DNA from: Ichthyophthirius multifiliis
Taxonomy: Eukaryota > Ciliophora > Oligohymenophorea > Hymenostomatida
Length of the DNA: 22,264 bases
Assembly (NCBI RefSeq): GCF_000220395.1
Contig: NW_004087535.1
Coordinates: 1 to 22,264 of the forward strand
Direction: 5' to 3'
The notes under the pieces are model-generated. The model saw only the letters and a list, made by a program, of their open reading frames with translations. It had not been told where the DNA came from and did not search any database. Below, one piece after another: positions 13,198 to 22,254 of the stretch. Each line of letters starts with the position of its first letter. Position 1 is the first letter of the stretch. Both the position numbers and the translations under genes were made by a program.

Positions 13198-15364
13198 TTA
13201 TTTATATAAATATATATATATATTATATAACTATATTATTTTTTTCTATTTACTTTTATTTATATTTTTAATTATTTTAACTAATTGATTTTTTTTAGAA
13301 AGGAGAAAAATTAGAAGCTATGCAACTATCGCAAAAATAAAGAATAAATTAAAAATGGTTTTTCAGGTATTCATTTTAGATGATTTGATTAAAAGATTAG
13401 CTATCGAAAGTTAAATATATTTTACTGTTATTTTTATTATTTTCTATTTATTAATTATTATTAATATTACTTTGAGTTAATTTCATACTTTATATATTAT
13501 TTTAATTTTATATATTTTTAGTGTCTTTTTAACTTTTATTTTATATATTATCTTTTAACTTTTTTAAATTACTTATCATTTAATTCTTTAGTTCATTATC
13601 TTTATTAATTTCGAATCTCAAAACTTCATTTAAAGGTTCGAATATACCACTTTCGTAAGCAACGGCTTTGTTTCTTAAATAAGAGTCACCACTAACCAAA
13701 AAATATTAATATTTGCTGATTTTAAATTATTAATTAGGCTTTAGGCATGAGGATTAAGGACTTATTTTATAGCAAAAAGGCTTATAAATTCGAAATCTAT
13801 CAGTTACGATTTAAATATATCGTAACTTTATATTTTTATATCTTAAGAATTAAAATTTTTAGATAAATTATCGTATTATTCCATCATTAAATTAGCTGTT
13901 TATTCATTTATTTCTTTTCTGCAAAAAAGGATACCTATTTATCCTTTTTCGAGCATAAATTAAAGTTGCTATTTTAATCTTTCCTTTTAAATATTTGTAA
14001 TTTTCAAATAAGAAGGAACATTATTTAGTTCTTCTCTAAAAAAAGATATATATATATATATATTATATATATATAAATATATTATATATATATAAAATTA
14101 AATAAAATATTAATTTAAATTAATATTCAATTTATATTAAGTATAAAAAATCTAACCTTATATATATATAGTATTAATCTTATTCTTTTACTTATATATG
14201 TAATCTTGTTTCTCTTAAATTATAAATAGGCGGTATTTTAATTTAAAAAATAAGAGAATCAGAATTTTATTTAATAATATATTATTTAGTTTTTGATATT
14301 CCTTAAGATACACATTTAAACTCAAAATTATAATTTTTAGAAAATTAAAGAAAAAGATTATCATATTTATTTTAAGAATTCGTAAAAATTTTACCTTCCT
14401 TTATTTATTATAAACTACTTCTTGAAATATGACATATATTTAAGGCTATAAATGCAATTATATATTAATTAATATTATCATCTTTAGTTTATAATTTTTG
14501 AAAGAGTATGTTTTAATTATATTAAGGACAATAATGAAGTATATTTTATTTTTTAAAAGCTTTCCTTATTGGGGAAATTTAATTATTTTAACTTTCGTTT
14601 TTATTTAAATATTATGAATAATTTATAACAGAATTATTATTTTATCTTTAAGAAAATAATATATTTTATGATATTTACTAAATTTTATTATTTTTATTTC
14701 CTATATCTTTAATTAACAAAGGGGAAAATTACCCATTATTAAATTATTTATTTTAGCTTTCTTAAATATCTTAAGAAATAGATTTTAGTTTTTAAATATT
14801 TTTCGTTTAATTATTTGTTTATTAAGTTCTTATGTTTTAAAGAAATGTTATATTAGGAGAATTTTATAAATTTATAAGTGATTAATCTTATATATTAGAA
14901 TTAAAGCATATATATTAAGATTAACTATTTAAATGTTATTTTAATTATTTAATACTTAAAGATTTTTAATTTTATTCTTAAAAATAAAGATCATTATTAT
15001 TATTTCTATTTATCTAGTTTTTATTTAATTATATATTACTATTACCTTAAGTTTCACTGTCGTTTTAAAGTTTAAATATATTTAATTCATTTTAATTATT
15101 ATTTTTTTCAAATAAAATCTATTTTACAACTTACGTAAATTACTCTAAATCTCTTTTATATCTTATTTATCGAAAATTAGGAACATTTTATTTTTATAAA
15201 CTAATATTTTCATCAAAAATATAATCATCGTTTATTTTTTATATGATACTTTTTTTTTTATTTTTAATTGAATTTTTTTAGTTAAAAAATTAAATATCTG
15301 CATGATTAACATTATTTTTTAATTTTTTTGAATTTTAATCATCTTTATAAATAAAAGTAAATAA

Positions 15365-15426
<62 letters not shown>

Positions 15427-17325
15427 CATAATTCTTCTAGTTATTAACTATTTTAATTTTCAAAATAATAAGAATCCTCTTATAAATATAATTTACAGAT
15501 ATTAAAATTACTATTTTCTGTTAAAGTACCTGTTTTATCTATAAAAGCATGTGTTGTTAAATGTAAATTTGAAATTTCTTTTTCCGAATTTACATAAAAG
15601 TCATGATTTTGTGAATTGTTTTCATCTTTATTTTCTATTGGGAATCTGTTTTAATTAAAAACGAAATTTTAATAAATTGCATTTATTAGAATCCAAAAGT
15701 CTATTAAAATATACAAAATTTATGGATAAAAAAGCGAATAATCATTAATATAAGCCAAAAACAATTTAAACGGAAAATTTGATTCATTTTCTCCATTTTA
15801 AACAAAGCAATTATTTGTATATTAATATAAAACACTAACAATAGAGAAAATAAAAATAGCAAAAATATAAATTGAGAATAACTTTTCACCTTTTTTCTAA
15901 AAAAAACCTATTTTTTAATTTTTATTATCATATTTAAGCTCAAATTATTTATAATAATAGCACTCTATTCCACAATAAACTACTAAACCCAAACACCAAT
16001 CTGAATACTAAAAAATCTCTCCTCTTTTAGCAGTGTTTTATTCGTTAATTATTGAACCAGATGGATCTTTTGATAATTTTACGAAACCTTCAAAACCTTA
16101 TTAGTTTCTTATTTCAGGACTATAATAACTAAATTTTCCATTTAATATTTTTTTATAATCAAAATGACGTCCTTTTAATTTTGAAGATTTAGATACTTTT
16201 TTTTTTTATTTAAAAAAAAAATTAATACAAATATATATATATATTATAAATAAATTATTTGTTATATATATATTTTTTTATATATTTCATTTTTTTTTTG
16301 TATTAAAAATAAAATAATACTGTATGTTATTCCACATGGGTATTTAATACTTTAAATTGGATTGCCATTTGATGTTTATGTTTATAATGATGCTATATAA
16401 TCACTTAATTCTAGAATAATAATATCTGCTTATATTATTTCGTTTTTTTTAATAAAAAGGATATCCCCTATCTTTTTAATTATATTTTAAGCTTTTTCTA
16501 TTTTTATGTTTTATTTACTTGTATATCTTTGGCTTTTATTCGTTTATATATAGAAAAGTATTTATCACTTTTATTTTCTTTTAATTATTATTCAAATTAT
16601 TATTGATCTATAAATCTATTTAAAATAGTCGCTTATTCATTATTTAAAAAATTTTAGTATTAATATTTTTTTAAATCAAAGAATAAATGGACTGAAATTT
16701 AACTTAAAAAACTTAATAAAAGTTAATAAAATATATAATCTTGATTATTTTAACTTTTTTTATAATATTTTTTTGTTTTTGTTTTATTTTGTTTAAATTT
16801 TATTTATTTACGATTTAAATGATATGAATTTTTATATTAATTGTTATAAAGGAGATCTATAAAAAATCAAATAAATAAAAATGAAATATAAATTTCCTAT
16901 TCTAAAAAAGAAATTTTAGAAAATCTTTACTAATTAATTGTAAACCTTATAAAAAATATAATATTTATTTTTTTATATCTAAAAATAAATACACATAATT
17001 TAGAAAATCTTATCTCATTAGATAAACTAGCTTTATTTTAAAATCCTATAAATAATATTGTTTCTCCATTTAAAAGTTCAAACTAATTTTTATATATATT
17101 TTTATAATATATATATATAAAAAAATGTAAAATTAAATGAATACTTAAATATATATAAATTTTATTTATTATTTATTATATAATTAATTATTATACTTCT
17201 CTTTAATATTTTGAACCTTCTTAAGGATTGGATTAATATGATCTTTATATATAAAATTTTTATAAAGGTTTATCTTTATTATTTTAGTTTGAAACACTTC
17301 TTTTAAAACTAATATTTTAATTCAT
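8243..17325 (-). CDS. P-type-ATPase-like / guanylyl cyclase fusion protein
   Basis: About 2,641 residues in 12 exons. Introns (window coordinates) are 17083-17196, 16754-16811, 16196-16320, 15343-15427, 14036-14156, 13150-13253, 10635-10737, 10092-10190, 9352-9480, 8772-8833 and 8519-8676; all are GT...AG. The order is: flippase-like P4 ATPase module (about 1-1500), linker, six-helix membrane block, cyclase domain 1 (about 1800-2070), second membrane block, cyclase domain 2 (about 2420-2641). This is the alveolate cyclase fusion known from Paramecium, Tetrahymena and apicomplexans. It should make cGMP at a membrane, for ciliary, secretory or calcium signalling. The start at 17325 gives a short 43-codon exon spliced in phase 0. 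Frame breaks map near 16968-16974, 16501-16505 and 13698-13703 (one base short) and 13289-13296 and 11848-11855 (one base long), all in A/T runs. With them corrected, every intron phase fits and the total is an exact multiple of three. Stop TGA 8245-8243. Confidence 0.94.
8290..9160 (-). other. Guanylyl cyclase catalytic domain 2 (C1-like)
   Basis: It starts after a second membrane block, near LLEYLLPGHI. VTILYADIAGFTKYSA carries the first metal Asp (about 2453) and LYTIGDCYVIMS the second (about 2497). The base-specifying position before TIGD is Tyr, so this half does not choose the purine. MRIGIHTGSIIGG is assembled across intron 8519-8676 (phase 0). It is followed by VRYDIYGPDVVIANKMES and ends IKAYFV. 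Both metal ligands are present while the Arg of NTASR is Lys, so this domain supplies the metals. The active site should form with domain 1. Confidence 0.9.
8594..8660. repeat. AT microsatellite in the last cyclase intron
   Basis: An interrupted AT dinucleotide tract that makes up much of the 158-bp intron 8519-8676, the longest in the gene. Confidence 0.8.
9419..9441. repeat. AT microsatellite in cyclase intron 9352-9480
   Basis: A short uninterrupted AT dinucleotide tract inside the 129-bp intron that separates two membrane segments of the second cyclase half. Confidence 0.75.
10124..10182. repeat. AT microsatellite in cyclase intron 10092-10190
   Basis: An uninterrupted AT dinucleotide run of about 59 bp that fills most of the 99-bp intron. 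In single-frame reading it looks like a Tyr/Ile repeat, but flanking exon frames and GT/AG borders show that it is intronic. Confidence 0.88.
10515..11320 (-). other. Guanylyl cyclase catalytic domain 1 (C2-like)
   Basis: It follows the first cyclase membrane block and begins NNVLSILLPKFI. The strand VAILFCDIYDFD carries an Asp at about 1838. KIETVGKTYMAASG has the guanine-specifying Glu (about 1877), but a Lys (about 1881) where the second metal Asp would be. IKIGIHYGQVIAGVIGG and LIGDTVNTASR follow, with the transition-state pair Asn1967 and Arg1971. The second purine position is Ser, where many guanylyl cyclases have Cys. The domain ends in the typical KAKGKGELKTY. Intron 10635-10737 interrupts it in phase 0. 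Base recognition and transition-state residues sit here, so this domain is the functional equivalent of mammalian C2. Confidence 0.88.
10716..10737. repeat. AT microsatellite at the donor of cyclase intron 10635-10737
   Basis: On the minus strand the intron begins GTATATATAT and continues as an AT tract, directly after three TAA (Gln) codons. Confidence 0.75.
13160..13224. repeat. Interrupted AT repeats in cyclase intron 13150-13253
   Basis: Several AT tracts separated by AAT/ATT steps fill most of this 104-bp intron just before the GDGxND exon. Confidence 0.75.
14460..15342 (-). other. Asn/Gln-rich insertion between the phosphorylation loop and N domain
   Basis: One exon of the cyclase gene encodes nearly 300 residues of Asn, Gln, Lys, Ser and Ile before the recognisable nucleotide domain resumes at about residue 827 (sequence around AFIALNICH). 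The frame is open and continuous across the whole stretch, which I checked line by line. Ordinary flippases have a much shorter link between DKTGT and this point. It is probably a disordered loop; Q is largely TAA here. Confidence 0.75.
15373..15424. repeat. AT microsatellite in cyclase intron 15343-15427
   Basis: About 52 bp of uninterrupted AT within an 85-bp intron, immediately downstream of the DKTGTLT exon. The donor GT on the minus strand abuts the tract. Confidence 0.88.
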
Positions 17326-17744
17326 TAATGTAACTAAATAATAAAAACAAATAAATTTGAAAAAAAAATATTTATAAAAAAAAATATATATTTTAACGTT
17401 TTAAATATATATATATATATATTTATATTTATATTTATATATATATGCATTTTTTTTTTATATTGAATTACGAATTTACATATTTTTATATAATTTATTC
17501 TATAATTTAAACATATATAATTTTCTTATTTTTTTTAAATAAAATTTTTTATTTTTATTATTTTCAATTAATAAATATTATATTTACTTATATAATATTA
17601 ATATGCATATATAATCAAAATATTATAACAATTCAATTAAATAAATAAACTAAAATATAAAATAAAATAAAATAAAATAAAAAAACCTAATATATATTTT
17701 ATATTTAAAATTAACAAACATATCCATAATTTATATTAAAAAAA
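17326..17744. promoter_or_regulatory. Shared divergent upstream region (cyclase / EF-hand)
   Basis: 419 bp separate the start codons of the minus-strand cyclase gene (17325) and the plus-strand EF-hand gene (17745). Both promoters must lie here. It holds an AT-rich repeat block near 17405-17445 and five tandem AAAAT-type units at about 17653-17687. I recognise no specific factor site, and the promoter role is inferred from gene orientation only. Confidence 0.5.
17653..17687. repeat. Pentanucleotide (AAAAT) tandem repeat
   Basis: About five imperfect-to-perfect units of a TAAAA/AAAAT pentamer ending in an A run, 60 bp upstream of the EF-hand start codon. Confidence 0.7.
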
Positions 17745-18512
17745 ATGTAATAATATTAAGAAAACATTTAATTCTTATTAATTAGATTAAAAAATGCAGC
17801 TTAAATTAATAAAATAGACTATATTGATTTATTTTTAAAATACGATAGTGACTATTCAGGGACAATAAGTATTTAAGAATTTGGAAAAATAGTGTAATCT
17901 CTCGATAATACATTTACTGCCTCTGAAATCTTTCTCATATACGAATAATTTGACATTAATAAAACCAAAAGTTTAAGTTATTTAGAATTCCGAAACGCTT
18001 TTGAGAACATTTAAGTTCCAAAAGAATTCCAATATTAATAAACTAATAAATAATAAATAAAATAATAAATCGATAATATTACCCCATAGAACATTTAATA
18101 AGTAAAATAAGAAAAAATAAACTATGTTTAATAAAAGGTGACTGTAACTCCTTAAGAATATAATAAACCTATCGTAAATTAATAAATCTCTAAATAATAT
18201 TAATAACCATATAATTCTTATAGTTATATGGCTTAATAGGCTCTTTAGAAACTTAAAATGGCTATTGTTTATTATAGAATTGATTTGAAGGAACTTTTTG
18301 ATCTTCACGATACTAATAAAGATAAATAGTTGGAATTTAATGAATTCGCAATTATTTTATTAAAGATGGAACCGAATCTTAGTGCTAATGATATTATGCA
18401 TGTATTTGTATATTTTGATAAAAATGATAATAACTTTATTGATTTTTAAGATTTTTTTAACACTTTAAACGAAAATAATAACCCGAATGCATATTATAAA
18501 ATATGGAAATGA
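17745..18512 (+). CDS. Four-EF-hand calcium-binding protein
   Basis: 255 residues, single exon, uninterrupted in ciliate code from ATG 17745 to TGA 18510-18512. Four EF-hand loops are visible in two pairs. Loop 1, D34-E45 (DSDYSGTISIQE), is canonical. Loop 2, D70-E81 (DINKTKSLSYLE), lacks the central Gly. Loop 3, D189-E200 (DTNKDKQLEFNE), also lacks the Gly but has the acidic ligands. Loop 4, D225-D236 (DKNDNNFIDFQD), ends in Asp instead of Glu, which usually weakens calcium or favours magnesium. A Gln-rich linker of about 100 residues with YSYMAQQ separates the pairs, much longer than in calmodulin. No membrane segment or enzyme domain is seen, so it is probably a calcium sensor. It is transcribed away from the cyclase gene; a functional link is conceivable because ciliate guanylyl cyclase is calcium/calmodulin-regulated. 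Confidence 0.9.
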
Positions 18513-18929
18513 TTTTTAATAAATATTATAATATTTATATGTAGATCAAATATTTTTTTATAATGATTTATTATATTATAATATTTTCTTTATTAATTTT
18601 AATTTTCTTATAAATAAATTAAAATATTATTAATATAATAAAGATATTTATTTTCATTATTATTTGAATATTATAAAAGATTTTTTTTTTTAATTAAAAT
18701 TTTATTTTTATATTAATAAGATAAATAAAATATGTAATATATAAAATTATGTTTTTATTATATTAAAATAAAAATAAATTTAATTTATTAAACAAAATAA
18801 TTTTTTTAATTTATAAAATTAAAAAAATTTATATATTTATATTTATTCTTACAAAATTTATTTAATCTTTAAAAAAATAATAATAAAATGTATATATGAT
18901 TATATACTATTTTTATAAAAAAATTAAAA
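18513..18929. other. Convergent intergenic spacer
   Basis: 417 bp between the stop codons of the EF-hand gene (plus) and the Cys/His-cluster gene (minus). A/T runs only; no hairpin or gene stands out. It must hold both 3' untranslated regions. Confidence 0.6.
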
Positions 18930-19080
18930 TCATTTTTATTCTTAATTTTTAATATTTTATTCATCTTCAGAACTTCCAGAAGAAATCCCACTACTAGAAG
19001 ATTCATAAGAAGTATCTTCGTTATTTTTTTGATTATCCAAATTATCTTCTTGCAATTTTATATTATTTTTTTTAACCTAA

Positions 19081-19126
<46 letters not shown>

Positions 19127-20028
19127 ATTATTAGTTTTATTTTTTATTTATTTATTTTCTTCTTCTATACTTTCTTGTCTTTCAGGTTTTTTTTATTTTC
19201 TTACTCCTCCATTTTTATCTAAATATTATTATCTTAATTTTTTTTCTTTTTCATATCTTAAACATGGTTTTTAACAATGATCATGTAGACAATAATGCCT
19301 TCTAACTAATTAATAACAACATTTGCAATATTTTTCTGGTATACTATGTTTTCTAGGCAATTTTTAATTTTTTTATTAGATTTACTATTATTAATTTTGT
19401 TTATCTTTTGTAGTGTATTTATATTTAAAGGATGGAGGTTCTATTTCTTCTTCATTAAACTATCCTTAAGTATTTATTTTTTGTCTATATAATCTAAATA
19501 CTGGTTCTTTTTAGATAGCTTTTGTCGAATTTATTATATTGTTTTATTTCTTTTCTTTTTTTTGATTTCTTTTACTTTTTCTTTATCCATTTTTTGAGTA
19601 GGTTATTATTATTCTTATTGAATATTTTAAAATGAAGAAATGTTTCTCTAAATTTATATATTACTATTGCTATTAATATTAGTATTATTTTCTTTCTATT
19701 CTTCCTCTTAAAAATCATTAATAAAATTTTCGTAAAATTAATCAATTTTTTTCTTTTCTTTTATTTTGGCTTATGTTATAGGTTTTCGGAAAAAATTACA
19801 TCTTTCAATTTTTAATTATTTTTTTATTTATATTAGTTTCTCCATACACATATCTATAGATTATATTTCATCTATTAGAAAATCCTTAATTATTAATTAT
19901 TTTTTCATATTTAATGTCATACATCTGACACTCTTGTCAAGGACTGTTTCACGTAATTTGGGTTCTTTGAATTTAAATTTGGTTATTGCTTCTTTTGTTT
20001 CTTTTAGCGGGCATTAATCTTTTTTCAT
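18930..20028 (-). CDS. Unrecognised protein with Cys/His cluster and Ser/acidic tail
   Basis: About 366 residues in ciliate code, ATG 20028-20026 to TGA 18932-18930. The N-terminus is helical and looks conserved (KEPKLRETVLDKSVRCMTLN, then a KDFLIDE segment and Lys-rich helices to about residue 80). A low-complexity Gln/Asn middle follows. Next comes a dense Cys/His cluster, C235, C237, C238, H245, C247, H249, H251, C252 and C256 in the context RRHYCLHDHCQKPC, very likely metal-binding. Then come a basic segment with NGGVRK, a poly-Asn run coded by AAT repeats, and a tail rich in Ser/Glu (SSSSGISSGSSEDE). The frame breaks twice, each one base short, at the T8 runs 19556-19563 and 19066-19073 (plus-strand view). 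Corrected length is an exact multiple of three. I do not recognise the family; a nuclear or chromatin role would be a guess from the zinc cluster and charged tail. Confidence 0.75.
19079..19124. repeat. ATT trinucleotide repeat coding for poly-Asn
   Basis: About 15 tandem ATT units (AAT on the coding minus strand) inside the Cys/His-cluster gene, read as a poly-Asn run between the basic segment and the acidic tail. Confidence 0.9.
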
Positions 20029-20348
20029 AATCTTTTTTAATTTATAAGATATTATTTTTTTTAAATTTAAAATTATATTATTTATTTACTTTATTTTTAG
20101 TATATATTTATATAGTGTTAAATATAATATTTATATTATAATTATATATTCAGCTATCGTTAAAATAATTAAAATATAATTTTGTTTAACAAATAATAAA
20201 TTCAAGAAATATGTATATTTATGATTTGGCTGTATTTTTATAAAAATTAAATACTTTTTATTATATAAATATTATATTAAATTATTATAAAATTTCACTT
20301 AACTTTAAAATATATAAAAAATAAAAATAAATATATAAAATATATCTA

Positions 20349-20394
20349 TTTACAATTAATATAAATATACCTTTTTACAATTAATATAAATATA
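20349..20394. repeat. Two-copy direct repeat (21 of 25 bp identical)
   Basis: The 21-mer TTTACAATTAATATAAATATA, whose first 20 bases are TTTACAATTAATATAAATAT, occurs at 20349-20369 and again at 20374-20394, separated by four bases. Its role is unknown. Confidence 0.8.
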
Positions 20395-22205
20395 TATTCG
20401 AATTTTAATTATTATCTATGTATTTTTTTATTATTATTTATTTTAAAATACTTTAGTTTTATTTTTATTTATTTAAATAGATTTTAAAAATTGATAATTA
20501 TTTTTTTTTTAAAAAAAAAATTAATGTATTTTTAATATATATATTATAACATATATTTTATTATGAATAAATTATTTATATAATATATTTATGATAATGA
20601 TATATTAAAAATTCTATTCTTATTCGTTTTTTTTTTGTGATAATTTTTGTAATTATTTTTAAAAGAGTTTACTAAATAATAATCTTTATTTAATTTTATT
20701 TATTTATTAATTTTATATATAAAAATGCTATATTTAATATTGCTTTCTTAATTTTACTATAAACATTATATTTATTATATTATTTACATTTTGCTACTAT
20801 ATTTATTTTAATAAACCTTTAAAAATATTTGTTTTTATATAAACTATTACAAGAAGTTATTGTATTATAATAAAATACTTATTTTCTAGAAGTACCTTAT
20901 TGTTAATTAGAATTTTTTTAAGTATAAACTAATTTCAAATTATTTATTAATTATAAATAATATACATTTATGTATTTTTTTTTAATAAATTAATATTATA
21001 AATATATAAATTATATATATAATTCATTTAATTAATATTATAAATTATTATACAATATTATAAAAAATTATTATTTTCAAATATATATTATTTTTAATAA
21101 ATAAAATGTAAATATCATTCTTCTTTTAAAAAGATTATAATAGAATTTTATTTTTAAGGTTTGAAATAAAAATATTAATTTTTATTTTATTTTAAATATA
21201 TTTATTAACAAAATTTTAATTAAATTATTTTATTTATAAAAAAATTATATAAACTTAATTTTTTAAAGATTATTTTTTTAATAAATTTATATTTATATTT
21301 ATATTTTTTTTTTTATAATATATATTTATAATTAATTTTTTATTCATTATTATTATAATAAATATATTCTTTATATAATTTAATAAATATATTATATTTT
21401 ATTTGTATATAATAGCAAATAAAATTATTTTTATATTATAAAAGAAAATTTTTTCAACAGTTTTCATATTTGACTCTACATTTATCTTTATTCAATAATA
21501 AAATCCTTTTGCCTCATTTATCTATATTTTAAAAACTTTATTTAAAAAACTTTTAACTATTAATGAACACCTGTTTTAAAAAAAAATATATATTTAATTT
21601 AATAATATATTCCATTTTACTTTTAAAAATTTGAATTAAAGAAATCATTTTTTTGATTCCTTAAAATTATTTTATAATTTAGCTATACTCATTCATATAA
21701 TATATAATATCATTTTTTAAAAATTAATATATATTATATTCTCTAAAAAATATATTTAGTAATAAATATTAAATTAATAATTCAAACAAATAATAATATA
21801 TTTTAGTTTCAAATTATTAAACTATTATATATAAGAACTCTACTTATATTATATAAATCGATTATTGGAAATCGGAAAGTTTATATGTTTATTTTAATAA
21901 AAATAAATTTATATTTTCAAAAATATCTTTTTGAATATATATATTTTATTTTCAAAAAATTTTTGATATTTTAAATTATTCTGATATAAAAAACATTAAA
22001 TATTTATATTTAGTATTTAAAATGTTAGCATTTAAAAAATTATTAAACTTTAATTTACTTATTTCTTGTAATAAAAGCTTTTTTTGAAAATATATATAAA
22101 TAAATATTATTAATATATAATTATATTTTTTTCTATAATATATAATTTTTTATAAATCTTATTAATATCTAAATCATAAAAATAAATAAAAAGAGAGAAG
22201 GATAT

Positions 22206-22209
<4 letters not shown>

Positions 22210-22253
<44 letters not shown>
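22210..22253. repeat. AT microsatellite near the window end
   Basis: About 44 bp of uninterrupted AT dinucleotides, followed by ACTAGTAGTACG to the end. The non-repetitive last bases argue against a telomere. Confidence 0.85.

Positions 22254-22254
<1 letters not shown>

Larger units (their letters stand above)
12300..17325 (-). other. P4-ATPase-like module of the cyclase fusion
   Basis: Visible in order: NEIRFSK and FFRIGNLYF (N-terminal flippase signature and first helix); KKIGDILFIKKNEIIQADI (actuator domain); the segment with SNGNPIQS where flippases have the DGET loop (Gly264); NTAKRGEIFQYSDW; two helices with YPQIL in place of the usual PISL; phosphorylation loop DKTGTLT with Asp498; NICH and then LRETRLHIQV in the nucleotide domain; LVSGDS (usual TGDK); SPFQKNQLV (usual SPLQKA); IGDGLNDIG (Gly1199 onward); and FYRNFF at the start of the last membrane block. 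The DGET glutamate and the KGA motif are not present. Conserved phosphorylation and hinge loops with lost actuator and nucleotide signatures suggest a regulatory or lipid-sensing role rather than a standard flippase (inference). Confidence 0.85.

Noticed and set aside
13621-13645. tRNA T-arm-like string GGTTCGAAT
   Set aside because: It lies inside a cyclase exon with no acceptor or anticodon arm around it.
13850-14036. Alternative frame reading IATLIYARKRI at the start of the exon
   Set aside because: It resembles part of an ATPase nucleotide domain by chance but hits TGA; the adjacent frame continues with a better match and correct intron phase.
17982-18308. Minus-strand standard-code ORF of 108 codons
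   Set aside because: Shadow of the EF-hand gene; the plus strand has four EF-hand loops in one frame.
19029-20017. Plus-strand Leu-rich ORFs
   Set aside because: They are complements of the AAT repeat and the Cys/His-cluster gene on the minus strand.
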